This document shows, in pieces, positions 43,263-55,878 of a stretch of 64,000 nucleotides of DNA. Under the pieces are notes generated by a model that was not told the DNA's origin, made no database searches, and saw nothing but the letters and a program-made list of their open reading frames with translations. The DNA is taken from NCBI GenBank assembly GCA_030267965.1, contig BRYA01000657.1, positions 819 to 64,818 on the forward strand. The letters are read 5' to 3'. The stretch is from Triparma columacea (lineage: Eukaryota > Sar > Bolidophyceae > Parmales > Triparmaceae). Within the stretch, counting starts at the first letter, position 1. The number at the start of each line of letters is the position of its first letter. Both the position numbers and the translations under genes were made by a program.

Positions 43263-46200
43263 TTAGCTTCCTAGCGCCGCTTTCCTCGCCACTTCTGCCT
43301 TCCTCTCCTCCGTTTTGACAGCCAGGAAGTTAATATCAGCGACTACATCTGCTGGTAGTCCGGCCCTAAGCGTGGGATCCATGCTGGCGAAGACCTGTTC
43401 CATCACGAAAAGTTCATCAACATTGTCCAGGGGGCTCTCCAAGTCATCCTCGTCCTCATCCCCAAGGTCAAAGCCCCCGTACCCGCCCCACATGAGGGAT
43501 TGTTGAGATTCAAGCACCTTGTTGTAAGCGTCATTGTCATGAACATCAATGTCCCCATCTTCGTCCTCGAGGTCTGCGAACGCCCCGCCTTCCTCGTCAA
43601 CGTCCTCCCAGACGTCATCCCCCCCCCCCTTTTCTCCTCCGTCCTCCTCCCCCCCTTCATAGTCCTCCACGATGGACTTCGCAATTTCGACGACCCCCCT
43701 GAGAAGCGCAGAGGGGTCGACCCCGTTCTTTACGAGTCTCTCGGTACCCAAGGACAGCAGCCCAAGCCAGCCCAGTGTCGTGGCCTTCTTAGCCATCCAC
43801 CTCTCGAGCTCGGAACCATCTCCAATCCAAATGTCTATCACTGACTTGACAACGTTTCGTTTCTCTAGCTCCTGCATCGTCAACTCGACGTCATAGAAGA
43901 GGAGGGACCCGATCACAACATAGCACTGCACTCGACTAACTGGTATGTCCGCCTTCTCCTGCTGAATCAATTTGGCCAGTGTGAGCTCAACGGCGTGGTG
44001 GAGGTAATTGTTGATGAAAGGTTTAGCTGTGTGCGAGCAGGGGGGGGGTTGGCGCGGGGTTGTGCGGGAGTGCGTCAGTACGTTGCTTCGTAAGATGCGG
44101 AGGATAAGGGTCTGCACCTCGTCCACACACAAACATTTCCGTCATATAAATGCCTCGTCTTTTTGGTACTCTACATCTACCGCAGGGGCTGACGGAGGGG
44201 TAATTAGTCCCTCCACCCCATTGGCGTTCTGTTTCGTCATCTAATGGTTGTTGATAATCACCCGGAAATTTTGATTGCGTTTCACCACTACTGCCCCCCC
44301 TCCGTTCCTCCCACCCCCACCCCCGACTGTATTTACTCACCTTCGGGCTTCATGGCAGCGCACTGGAAAACGATATTTAGAAGACCCAGGGCCTTTCGGC
44401 AATCGGACTCGGCCACAATATCCGACGACATAGTCAGCACTTTTGATACCGCCTCGAAGACTAAGTCAATATACTTCTTCCCGTCGGGCGTCGTAAGCGT
44501 GCAGAAAGCTTCCAAGTCGGTGTTTATGTAGTTGTCAATCGGAGCGACCATGTTGGTGAGGTAGTCGAAGGCATACTCGTTGAAAGCCTCAAACATTAGA
44601 GGGAAGAGTGACCAGAGGGCGGGGGTAATCTTAGTCTGGTAGTACGTGAAAAACGTTAAAAAGTCGAGGGCGTGCTCAAGGAATTCGATGAGCTCTCCAT
44701 CCTTGTGCAGAATCCTTGCGACAATGGGGACTATCTGGGGCTCGACGGCCATGAATATGTCCTCCCTGTCCTTAACGGTGTTAAGAACCGTAGCCACGCA
44801 CTCGAGGCAGACGGTCGCGGCCATAGTCGCCTGGCCCTCCTCGTCTTCCTCGTCGTCAACCTCGATGTACCTCTTGAAGGTACCGCAGAGTTGGTTGACG
44901 AGGGCAACTGCGTGGGGTGCCATCTCGTCCCCAAACTGGTCAATCAAGACGTCGAGGGACTGCACCACGTCGTCGTTGCCGACCTCGTTCATAATACGGA
45001 AGAAGGAGTTGAGGAGTTCGGGCAAATTGGGGAGGATGATGGCCCCAGCCTCAGGGTTTTGGATGAGGAACTGCATCGCCTTGGAGGCCTCAATTTGAAC
45101 TGGCAGGGAAGGGTCGTTGAGCCTGCCCATGACCGCCTGCAGCAACGCGGCAAACGACTGAGGGTCGAGCGGAACCTCGGCGAACTGCACCACAGTGCTG
45201 CAGGCCCTAGACCTGAGGATGCCGACCGGAGAATTGAGAAGGGGGAGGACGTGCATGACGACAAGGGCCGGCAGCTCCTGCTTGTAGGTGCCCTTCTTTT
45301 CCTTCATAAGGAAGGCGCTGAGGCTGCTGACAATATGCAAGGCACAGTCCATGTCGAGGGGGTTGCCGGTTCCGGCGCTGGCGGTGTAGGTGCTGATAAT
45401 GTTCACAAGGTGGCTCATGAGGGGTTGAGCAACAGCTGAGGTCCTGAACTTGACGAGGTCTTCGATGAAAGTTAGAGCCTGCAATTTTGGGTCCACCCAC
45501 TCAAGTTGGAGGGACGTTGAGCGCTGGATGTGCTCGTGGGGGTCATTTTCGAACAAATCCACCTGCTCAGGAGTCATTCTGAGGACGTTGTAGCAGACAT
45601 TGTAAAGGAGGAAATCTAGGTGGGGCTTGAGCAACAGCCATGTCTTCTTCTGCTCTATACAAGTGCACACGTAAGAGAGGCAAAGCATGACGACTCTGTC
45701 TGTGCAGTACTCATTCTGGCTGCGCAGCGCGAGGGTCTCGCAAACGGGCTGAAGGAACTGGGGGGCAACCTTGTCGCTGAAGTAGCGAGCAAACTGCGAC
45801 GGGGGGATAGTGTGTGGGCAAATGGATGGGAGGGTTAGGAATGTGTGCGAGGTGCGTCCATGAAGGAGCATTATAATAAAGTGGCGCCAAAGTCGCCGTT
45901 GCCCATTCCCGCTGTCGCACATTCTAGCCGTTGTCCACTATTCTTACCTCCTCCTTGCCCTCCTCAGCAGACTTGGGGTTTCCGTACCGGGCGAAAAATC
46001 GTTGTATAATCTGTGTCGTCCACTTCTTCACCTTCCACCAAACCCACTTCTCCCTCTCGGACGGGTCCACAGGCTGGTTAAGGGGCGGAATATTCTTGTC
46101 AGCATCGTAAAGCTTCTTGTTCATGAGCTCAAGGAAAATTTGAAACCACGACTCCAACTGGAGGTGGTTCAAATCGTCAAGATTGAACTGCGTGCAGCTC

Positions 46201-46909
46201 CAAAAAATCTTGAGAGTCTGCTTCATAATGCGTGCAGCATCGTCAGTGTTCTGGCTGATGAGGGCTCCCATCATGGTTGTAAGGAGGGGGAATCCCCTCG
46301 AGATAATCTCAGTGAGTGGACCCCGCTGCTCCTTGCCCTTGTACTCGTATCTCTTCGCTAGCTTCCTCAAAACCACAAGGGCTCCGTGAACACGAATGGC
46401 ATCGCCCCTCCCACCGCCCTCCTGAACGTTCGTCAGCAACGTGGGAAGTAAATCAGGCCACTCGTTGGGGTAGTCTGTTATAGTTATGCTATTTATTGTC
46501 TCTGCGAGAAGCTTCATTATCGACGGCTCCGGCTCAATCATGATCGCCTCAAGGGCGTTCACTCTAGTAGTCGCCTTGTCCTGAGGGTTCAGGATCTTGG
46601 CAGGAACAGAATGACACCAACATCTCCGGCAAAGATTCTTCAAAGCAACAGCAGCAGCCTGTCGAATGAATTTATCCACACCATGGGTGGCTATTATCTG
46701 AAGGAGTAAAGGCGATGCACCAGGGATCTGAGGAGAAGGAGCAAAATTGGGTGAGTTCTGAGGCCCAAGAGTTCGGTGGAATGACCGGCTGTGGGTACAC
46801 TCACATCCTCCAGCGACTTAATGGCCTGTTCTGCACCATCACGTTCGGCCTTATTCGCCGAGAATGACGCTTGCAAAGCAGCGCTGAGGCTCTCAAGCGT
46901 CAACGCCAT
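43263..46909 (-). CDS. IPO7: Importin-beta family receptor, importin-7/8-like
   Basis: Four exons (46805-46909, 45948-46727, 44341-45793, 43263-44026) keep phase and give 1033 residues, the usual length for importin-7. MALTLESLSAALQASFSAN and the IPGASPLLLQIIATHGVD junction are the first HEAT repeats. Helical repeats follow, with an acidic loop (EVDDEEDEEGQA) where importin-7 has its Ran-regulating acidic loop. The C-terminus has a second acidic region (about 950-1000) with EEDGGEKGGGDD and DEDEDDLESP. It should import ribosomal proteins, histones or similar cargo in a RanGTP-dependent way. It diverges from LSG1, a ribosome biogenesis gene, over 278 bp. Confidence 0.88.
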
Positions 46910-47187
46910 TGAAAGAAGTGGAAAAAGGAAGCCTCAATTTTGGGAGCCATCAATTTTGCTCTTTTTGTTTAGGTCCTCCAAAGACAACGTATTTGACATA
47001 AAACTCTCTCAACCAGAAATTCTTGCCCCTCAATTCTCCCGTTACTCTTTTATTTGTCCCGGATAACCCTTATCAACCCATATTTCCACGAATATTCTTC
47101 ACCGACTTTTCAAGGAGCTTGAAATTCCATCAACCCAGGCCCGTGAGCGTTCCTTCCTACCGATCATCACTACCTTGAGTATTAAGG

Positions 47188-49227
47188 ATGCCTCGTTCGC
47201 AGGGAACTTCGAGGAAGGGGAAGCCCAAGAAGGGGGAGAGGGCCTCGGGGATGGGAAGGACACTGCTGAGGGCCCAGAAGACGAATTTCAAACCCAAGGA
47301 CAATGGCTCTTCCCTTGGAAACGGTATGGCGGCAAGTGGCGCCGGGAACTGGGGCTTCGACAAGGAGAAGGAGCAGGAGAGAGTGAAGATGGTTTCCGTT
47401 TTGGAGGTTGACAATCTGGAGGATTTCATCTCCAAGGCAGAGATGGAGGAGAGGGCCTTTGAGTCGCAGAAGGAAAGGTTTGTGGTCATTGATGAGCTTG
47501 GGAAAAACGTTAAGTCCGCCGACGACATCGGTCGTTACACCGTGGATGCGAATGGGACCGACATTTTCGACTGGGAGGGCCTCAAGGTCCCGAGGAGGCC
47601 CGCTTGGAATGAGACCACCACGCCCCATGAGCTCGATAGGATGGAGAAGGAGGCCTTTTTGAACTGGCGCAGGGAGATTGCTAGCCTAACCGAATCCCGC
47701 AACGAGAGTAACAAGGACAATGACGCCAGCGTGACCCCCTTCGAGAAAAACATTGAAGTCTGGAGGCAGCTGTGGAGGGTCATTGAGAGGGTTGACATCG
47801 TCGTCCAAATCGTAGACGCGCGAAACCCCATCTTTTACCTAAGCGACGACCTGAGGAAGTACGTGGAGGAGGAGCTGGGAAAGAAGATGATTGTGCTGGT
47901 CAATAAGAGCGACTACCTCAGCGCCAACCAGAGGGTCGTGTGGCACGAGCATTTGAAGGAAAAGGGCATCGTCCATATTTTCGCGAGTGCGTGGGAGGAG
48001 CAAAAGATCCTCGACGAGAACAGGCCTAAAGAGGAGGAGGAGGAGGAGGAGCTTGGAAGCGGGGAGGAAAAGGATATCCTCCCGCCCCCCCCTCCCCGAC
48101 CTGCGTCCGATCCTATCGGCGTCAAAACCCTCCTCTCTAGGATGGAGTTACTCACCTACATGCATTCCGTCGCCAAGAAGCACGGGATCCAGCCGAACCC
48201 AAGATACCAAGACCGACTCCAATTCGGATTCGTGGGTTTCCCCAACGTCGGTAAATCATCCATCATCAACGTCCTCGTAGGGAGCGCCAAGCATGCGCAC
48301 GGAGTTACAAGGGTTGGAGTCGCTAGTCAGCCGGGGAAAACTAAACACTTTCAAACTTTACTCATCCCCGACGACGACCTGATCATGCTTTGTGATTGCC
48401 CCGGCCTCGTCTTCCCATCCTTCGTTAGTAGCACGGCCGACATGATAGCCGCAGGAGTCTACCCAATCGCTCAGATGCGCAACTTCTGGCCGGTCGTAGG
48501 TCTCATCTGCCAGAGGGTGCCCAGAAAAGTTCTAAATGGCACGTATGGGTTTCAAATCCCTGTTAACTACCCTGAGGGTTGGACCGATCCCCTTCCCCCC
48601 CCCCCTTCCGCTGAGGAACTCTTGACCACCTTTTGTACGGCGAGGTCGATGGTTTCGGCAGGAAGCGGGGTGCCAGACTGGCAGCGAGCGGCACGATTGG
48701 TCGTCAAGGACTACGTTGAGGGAAAACTACTTTTCAACCACGCTCCACCAGACCTCAAGGACGTTAAGGCATTCGAGATTGACACGCACGTCCTGTCGAT
48801 GAAGTTGTGCAAACGTTTGAATGACGCGTGGACCTCCGAGTTAGAGAAGGTGGAGAAGGCGGAAAAGGCTGAAAAGGCCACCGTTGACGAGGGCGATGGT
48901 GCTCAGACAGCAGACGAGCTCGCAGACGATCTCGACCTCGATATGCTTGACTTCTTGAATGGCGAGGACGATGAGAAAGTCTCCAAGAACAATGGGAGGA
49001 GAGGCAAAGCGCACAAAAGTATGCAGAAGTGGGGAAAGAAGGGGAGGAAGCAGAGGGAAAAAGACCCATACGGTTGCCACGATGATACGGCTGCAAAAAT
49101 GCTTGAGGGTCAGGCCGGCTTAATCGGAGTCAACGTCAGCGGGGGTAAGCGGGGGAGGAAAGGTTACACGAGACCGTCGTACACCCCCAAGGCCGCGGCA
49201 CTCACAGCAAGCAGCCTTGCAAAGTAA
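47188..49227 (+). CDS. LSG1: LSG1, circularly permuted GTPase for 60S maturation
   Basis: An intronless frame of 679 residues. The GTPase motifs are in the permuted order of the YlqF/YawG family: IVDARNP, then G4 VLVNKSD at about 239, then G1 GFVGFPNVGKSS at about 351, then G3 LCDCPG at about 406. An acidic run (PKEEEEEEELGS) and Pro run interrupt the G4-G1 interval. PGKTKHFQT is the switch region. The basic C-terminus (GKKGRKQREKDPYG, GGKRGRKGY) fits ribosome binding. LSG1 releases NMD3 from pre-60S particles in the cytoplasm. Its stop is 43 bp from the stop of the convergent myosin gene. Confidence 0.95.
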   Translation: MPRSQGTSRKGKPKKGERASGMGRTLLRAQKTNFKPKDNGSSLGNGMAASGAGNWGFDKEKEQERVKMVSVLEVDNLEDFISKAEMEERAFESQKERFVVIDELGKNVKSADDIGRYTVDANGTDIFDWEGLKVPRRPAWNETTTPHELDRMEKEAFLNWRREIASLTESRNESNKDNDASVTPFEKNIEVWRQLWRVIERVDIVVQIVDARNPIFYLSDDLRKYVEEELGKKMIVLVNKSDYLSANQRVVWHEHLKEKGIVHIFASAWEEQKILDENRPKEEEEEEELGSGEEKDILPPPPPRPASDPIGVKTLLSRMELLTYMHSVAKKHGIQPNPRYQDRLQFGFVGFPNVGKSSIINVLVGSAKHAHGVTRVGVASQPGKTKHFQTLLIPDDDLIMLCDCPGLVFPSFVSSTADMIAAGVYPIAQMRNFWPVVGLICQRVPRKVLNGTYGFQIPVNYPEGWTDPLPPPPSAEELLTTFCTARSMVSAGSGVPDWQRAARLVVKDYVEGKLLFNHAPPDLKDVKAFEIDTHVLSMKLCKRLNDAWTSELEKVEKAEKAEKATVDEGDGAQTADELADDLDLDMLDFLNGEDDEKVSKNNGRRGKAHKSMQKWGKKGRKQREKDPYGCHDDTAAKMLEGQAGLIGVNVSGGKRGRKGYTRPSYTPKAAALTASSLAK

Positions 49228-49270
49228 AAGGACAATTTCCCTTTTTCAAAAACTATTTATTTTCTGTTTT

Positions 49271-52200
49271 CTAGGAGGAGCCCAAGCTTAGCTTCTTCAT
49301 GAAGCCTCCAACCATGGTGAGGCTTGTTTCGTTTGCGTCCTCGACCCTAGCATCAACCTCTCCGTCTTCCCATTCATGATCTTCAACCTCGGCCTGCTGA
49401 TCTTCATCTGCGGCTCCAAGCGTCACCTCGGGTGACGCTTGGTCGACAATGGCTCTGTCGTCCTTGGTAGGGCTCTTTCCATATATCGTACGGACTTGGG
49501 CTGGCGTATAGTTATCGTTACTCGCAGCAACCAAATGCTCTACAGCGAAGAGCTCGAGAAGCTCTCCGTCGCCTATCTTCGTGCTCCCCTCATGTCCCTT
49601 TCTGACTTTCATCATCTCGAGCTTCTTTCGCCTCTTGTTCTCCTCCATAAGTCTCATCTTCGCCTCCCTCTTCTTCTTCTCTTCCTCGAGTTCGACCGGG
49701 AGCTGCTCCTTTTTCGCCGAGAGCTCTTCCAATCGCTTCTTCTCCGCCTCCCGCCTATTCAACTCCCTCGTAATGTCGAAGTTGCGTTTTACCAGTGCCG
49801 CCTTGGACAGATCCTTCCGGTTGTAATTGCTGTTCCAGCCGACCTCGCGCTCCTGCGCTTCATCGTCCGCAGCATTGACCCCCCTGAACGACTTCCTAAA
49901 AAAGTTCTGTGACTGCTCTCCAAAGGTGAGTTCCTGCTTTCCCCCTCTCAATTGTTTCTCCTCTATCCTAGGCGCAACCTTCACCAGCCCGTTCTTGAGC
50001 TGATGGGCAAAAGTCCTTAGGTCGTTGGCCTTGTACTCCCTGAGCTCGCGCTCCGAGACGACTGTGCTCTTCGCCGCGAATTTTGAGCGCGTTGGCGACG
50101 TCTTCGAAGGGGACTTCTTCTTAATAGTCGAGCCCCCAGGGGAAGAAAGGGTGTAGGAAAATTGGCGACCAATCGTTAAAGAGGGCGGCCTCGTCGGAGA
50201 TCCAGGCGCGAACGCGTTTGCACCGGAGTTTACCAGACGAACCACAAATTCCCTTGACTCGTCCCTTAAATCGGCGTCGATCTCAGGGCGGTTGCCATTG
50301 GCAAGGATAGCGTTGAGCTTCTTGAGAAGGTACGTGTTCCAGTCAGTGGATCCATCGCGGTTCGAGGGAAGCTCAGCCTGCTTTGAGCGGATGGTCACAT
50401 TCAGACCCGAGGTGCAACGAGACCACGAAGAGTGAAGTTCGATGGCCTTGGTGAGATTCTGCCCTGCCCTGTATATCTTGAGGGGAACCACGTTGAGCTT
50501 CTGTGCGGGCCCGGCAGCAATGAGTCCTTCCTTCGTAGGAATTACGGGGACTCCTGAGCCGTCCCTGGCACCGAGCGCGGACATGCCCCACACGAAAATG
50601 TCGCCATCCCCCGTCAAGGCAGCCGAGTGGCGGAACCCTGCTGACACCTGGCAGACGTGCTGGCCAGCCAGATCACCAAGGACGGGGTGGATACCCGTTA
50701 GGGCATGCGTATCACCAGAGCCCAGTTGCCCAAACTCGTTCCAGCCCCAGCTGAGCACCTGGCCACTGCTGTTAACGGCGAGAGAGTGCCTCGCCCCGCA
50801 GCTCATGTTGACGATTCCAGCATGGTGCCTCCTCCTGAGCTTTAGGCCCTCAATCATCATGGGCTTGTCCGTGTCCCTCTCCTCTCCTAGCTGCCCGTAC
50901 GAGTTATCCCCCCAGCTGTAGATGTCCCCGTCGTAAGTCAAGCCGAGGGTGAATTTAGCGCCAGCGCAAACGCGCTTGATCTTGGCCTTGAGGACATCTT
51001 TCATGTTGGCAGGGACGCTGATGTCACCCTTGGCGTTCTGATAAGATTTGTTGGCATTGGTCAGAACAATCCCCCCCATGGCAACGGACTGTCCCCACGT
51101 GTATATACTTCCATTATGACCCACTGATACGGAGTGGTTGCTACCACACACGACAGAGGTCGTCGTCCACTTTAGCGCTTGAACGCAGCGAGGGTAGGAG
51201 CTATTTTTGAAGTCTCCATGACCAAGCTGTCCCTTCTTTCCTCCTCCCCAAGAAAATACCCTGCCTGTGTCAGCCAGAGCGAGAGTGTGGTCCTCGCCGA
51301 CGGCCACCTGCTTGATACTCATCTTGCCCGTAATCGCACGGTCGACCGCGACTAGATCAGATGTTTGGGACTGCAGCATGAGAGTCTCAAGAGCCCGAGG
51401 GTACTTCTCCTGCTGGTGGCTGCCGTGTCCAAGCTGGCCGCAGTCGCTCCACCCCCAACTGTAGATTTCCCCGGTGTCCGTCAAGGCTACTGTGTGAGCA
51501 GCTCCGACGAGAACATTTGTGATTCGACGCCCGCGCTTGGCAACCTCATTGTCGAGGGTGATGACATTCTTGGACCACCCCTCGGGGTAAACATCGTTGA
51601 TGGCGACGAGGATATCAACGTCGAGGAGATCGTAGCGAAAGTTGCGAGACTTGCCGCTGGCGAGGCCCTGGGCACGTCGCGCGTTGAGGTTGGCAAGGTT
51701 CTGCGCTTCGTTGCGGTTGGCGTTGTAGACGGCCTGCTGTTCCTCTCTGACCATCTTATCGTTACGAACCTCGCGGACCCTGTCGCGATCCTTCAACCCG
51801 CGGAATCCGGACTGGAGGCCAACGGCAGCCTTCCTCATGGCAAGGAACTCTCCCCTCTGCTGATGGGCTCGGGCAAATTGCTGGAGCGTCTTGCTTGCCT
51901 GAATGAGCTGCTTGTAGCGCCTCCTAACCATTAGACTCTTCCACCTGTTCTGAGCCTTCTTGACAGCGCGGGCACGGAACCTCTCCTTCCTTTTGTTAGC
52001 GAGGTACTCAACGGCCTCGGTCATCATGGATCGCTCCAGGGATCCCCTCACCCAGCCCTGGATGAAGAGGGCGACACGAACCCTGGTGTAGTGGATCTTG
52101 TTGCGGTGGAGGAAGGACCGGGCGCAGTCCTGGAGGAGCTGGACCGCCTCGAGCATCCTGTTCACGTGCATGCGAACAATGTAGGCGCGAGAGAGGGAGT

Positions 52201-55200
52201 GTAGCGACCTGACGGCGGTCTGGAGCTTGCGCCAGCGCACTCGGCCCTTGAGCTTCCCGTAGAAGTTCTTGATGGTCTTGGAGGCGTGGAGGTTCTCCCT
52301 GTAAGCCTTCCGGGCGACGAACCCACGGGCCTGGATCTGAAGGATCGCAATGGCCTTCTTCTGCTGAGCGTATTTGTTTCTGTAGTAGACAGCTCGCCAT
52401 GAGGCCTGCGCCCTGCTAACACCCTTTTTGAGGGACTTGTGGTCCTTCTGTTTGATGCCCATCCTGAAAGTCGCCTGAAGAAGGACGGCGGCACGGTCCA
52501 TGTCCTGGAACTTTACCTTGCGCAGGGCTTCGAAGGCCTGGTAGGTGCGGTGCTTGACGAAGATGGAAGATGCTCCGAACTGGACCGTGGCCTCGGGGTT
52601 GTTGATGTGAGCCAGCTTCCCAAGCTCCCTGAGGAGGGTCTTACAAAGCTTCTTGTAGTCGCAGCCCGGCTTGGGCACCAAGCTAAGGGTGGGATCAGTG
52701 TTGGTGGGAATGACGATGATGAAGCGCTCGTAAAATCCCTGAAATACCGACGTGTAGGCAAAGCCATCTTGGCGCATGCGGATGAAAGAGAGGATGTCCG
52801 CCTTAACGAGCTGATTCTCGAACAGCCTAATATCGATGTTTCCACCTGCTAAGGAAGGGGGGAGTGAAAGAGCGAAAGAAGGTTAGTAGAAGTAGGCCAC
52901 AACGCTCACGCAGCGGGACTTGTGGCTTCCAGTCGCTCCTCACCTTTCTTTGTGTCGTTGGGCTTGACGCACATAACGAGGGAAATGGTAGACTCAGCGA
53001 TTTCTCCGCAAACGGCGTCCATGTCGTCCTTGACCTTCTTTGCAAAGGTGGTGGATGAGGCCGCGGCCGCGGAGGAGGAGGCGCCGGAGCGGGTTACAGT
53101 GCCCTCGGTGGAGGTAGAGGAGTCCGAGAAAAAGGCCGCGAGACCTTTGGCAGAAGACGAAGAGAGAAGCTCGGAAATGTGAGATCCAAGTTTATCCTTA
53201 TTCTTCTCGAGGAAACCTTCGCAGTCGTATTCCGTGTCCTCGTATGTGTTCTTGACCGTAAACTTCAAGTCATCTCTAGTCTTGTCCTTGTCGAAGACGC
53301 GGTTGGTCGCCGAGGGCTTGCGCATGTGGGTGGACGTGAGCTTTTGCAGGAAGGACTTGTCGGTGTTGCGGGGGTACCTGCAAGCTTCATCAAGCATGCA
53401 AAGAAGGCCCTGGGGTTTCTTGTCAAGCAGATCAACGACATCTTGGTTGTCGATAAAGTCGATGGAGGAGAAGTCAAGTTGCTCCTTGGAGTACTGGGAG
53501 AGTTGTCCCTTGAACATGGACTGAGTGACCTGCTGCTGGATCTTCTCCTCGATGTAGTTAATCACAAGGGTCTCGAATCCGTTCTTTGCCGAGCTCTCGA
53601 ACCCATAGGACTCAACGATGCCGACGGACAGGGGGTGTCCGTTGATGTTCTTGCCAAAGTGGCCCGCCCTCTCCATCGATCCCTTGGAAAGAGTGGCGAG
53701 GGTGGCGTTGATCTTGTTGACGACAAAGTCAAAAATATTGGAATACAGGGTCGTGGCAAGCCCATCGCGCCCTGCCTCGGCGTCCTGGACCTTGGCTTCC
53801 ACCGTGGTGGTCTTGCCGCGGGCAGTGCCGATGGCCTTCTGAAGGATGGCGGAGGAGAGGGAGCCCTTCGGGAGGGACAAGAGGCCCTCGACGATGGCAA
53901 GCGACTCCTGAGATTTAGGAGGGATCGAAGCGTTTCCGTCTCCCCCGTTGAAGGAAGCGTTTCCGAGCTCGAGGATGGCGGAAAGGGTGGAAAATATTAG
54001 GTCGAAGTCAGAGTCGGTGAAGCCCAGGAGCTGCGGCGGGCGGCGAGCGGAATGAGCAGCGGGATTTTTGTTAGAGGTGTGTTCGGATCCATATTTGGGT
54101 GACCAATCTCTTGGAAAATGTTCCCTCCTCACCTTCATGTTCTCGAGAGTTCTGTTGAACTCAACCTCGTCATTCATCCCCTGCATCCTCACGTTGTTAA
54201 GGTAAGCATAGTCAATCATGGTCTTGAGCTTGTGCTTGACCTTCAGGGCGTTCTTGCCTCCGAGTATGAGCTGGTAGAAGATGCGGAAGGACCTCTCCGT
54301 TGGGGGCTGGTGGGTGACGCGGGACTGTGTGGGGAGGGAGGGGGAAGAGCGAAGCGATGAGCGGTGTTAGGAACCAGGGGGCAAGGAGGATCGCGGAGTT
54401 CTCGGAGAAAGGGCGAGCGCCTCGCCTTACCTTCTCGAGCATGTAGGTGGAGAATTGGGCTCCTGCGACATCGAAGGAGGAGCCGAAGTATATCTTGAGG
54501 AACTTTCCTACCCTCGAGGAGTTATCGTTCGTCGCAGTCTTGGCAGAGGAGAAAGACTCGACGGTGGAGATTGCGGCGAGGAGGACCTTGTCGAACTGAG
54601 TGATCTCGGGGCCGAGGACGAAGGGGTTTTCAGCCATACCGAGGGGTCCGGATGGGAGGCGCTTCTTCTTCGGCTCTGGGAGGGGGGGCGATTCGCTCAG
54701 GGACTTCAAGTTGACCAAGTAGTTCACTATGAGCTTGGCGTTCTCACTCTTTCCCGTCCCTCCGACTCCCTGGATGACAATGGTCTGGCTATGTCTGTTG
54801 CTGTGGAGGCTCTCGTAGGCCTCGTCCGCGAGGATGAACGGATGGGGGGGGACACGCAATTGTATGGACTTGGCCTTGGTCTGCGTGTTGAGCACAGCCT
54901 GGGAAGGTCGGTTGCGGCACTTCAACATGTAGGCAAAGTCGTATATGTTGGCATTGGTCTTGTCGTCGGTGGTTACAGTCTTGTAGGGGTTCACCGAGAC
55001 GAGGGCGTCACCGGCGTTTGTGTAGATCATGTCCTTGGCATAGCGGTTCTTGATGTTCTCGACTATTGAGGGGTTTGAGGGGAACTGGAAGTCGTCTGCC
55101 ATTGCGTTGGAAGACTGGATCTAGGGGGGGACAGGGCGGGGTTGGGGTGGGGGGACGTCGGACGAGTGGGGGGGGGGGGCTAGATCTCACCTTCTCGCAC

Positions 55201-55492
55201 AAGGGTAGTTGGCTGATGTTCTTAATTAGCTTCAACTTCTGTCCTCCAGATGAAATCTCGCAGGACACATCGTCGCCGTTCCTCGATACGACCTAACAGG
55301 GGGGGAAGGGGTGGAATTATAGGGGATTAAGGGTCAGTGTAAGGAAAGAGCGGAGAAGCGAAGATTGAGAAGCGCGGGAAGTTAATGTTAGGGAGGACTT
55401 ACGGTTGCCACGACCCACTCAGAGGAGGTAGGACCACGCTTGGGGTTGGTCACAAACACTTTTGCGCCCGGTACGTATAAATCAGCAAGCAT
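49271..55492 (-). CDS. Myosin heavy chain fused to RCC1-like repeats
   Basis: Six exons (55403-55492, 55191-55292, 54431-55120, 54133-54324, 52944-54030, 49271-52845) keep phase and give 1911 residues. Motor: SVNPYKTV, P-loop GVGGTGKSENAK (about 182), switch I NDNSSRVGKFLKIYF, switch II region GIVESYGFES, NYIEEKIQQQ, CVKPND-TKK, and the converter SFIRMRQDGFAY. Many IQ-like helices follow (about 820-1110: AVLLQATFRMG, AILQIQARGFVAR, VGLQSGFRG). RCC1/ATS1-like repeats come next (about 1165-1495: AAHTVALTDTGEIYSWGWSDCGQLGHG motifs, shown here in part only), then a coiled coil (EEEKKKREAKMRLMEENKRR) and an acidic tail. The motor-neck junction, IQ and RCC1 parts lie in one uninterrupted exon. The P-loop and switch II differ from the canonical GESGAGKT and DIxGFE. 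Confidence 0.9.
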
Positions 55493-55878
55493 TTTGGAAG
55501 AAGTTGGGGGCGGTAACAGTTCACGATAACTGGCGGATGTTTGGGCTTTTGGAAGGTTAAGGGCGTAGGGGGGTTGAGGTTCGGAGTGAGGAGGGTAGAT
55601 AAGGGTAAAGGAGGGGGTTTGAATTCTCACGAAGAGGTTCGGGGGAGTTGGAATTGAGGAGTTGGAAACGGGAAGATTATTCCCTTTTTTCTGCTGGATG
55701 CCCTTCTTGTCTGATGGAAAAGATCTTGGCCAAAAGACTCAAAGTGCTCGAGAAGAGTTTACTAAAAGAGCGAAGGGAGGTTTTGGGTATCCGTAACCTT
55801 GTGATTGTTGTTTATAATCGTTAGTATAATTCCGTGGAAGGTTTTTTTGGTCTTGACCAAGACTCACTCGGAAAGACC
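55493..55878. promoter_or_regulatory. Divergent promoter region, myosin / histidine phosphatase
   Basis: This 386-bp gap separates two divergent ATGs. It is purine-rich next to the myosin start and more AT-rich near 55800-55840. No gene or clear promoter box was seen. Confidence 0.35.

Noticed and set aside
49271..55492. Two adjacent genes, a myosin and an RCC1 protein, mis-joined
   Set aside because: The motor end, IQ helices, RCC1 repeats and tail lie in one exon of 3575 nt without a stop or internal promoter-like gap.
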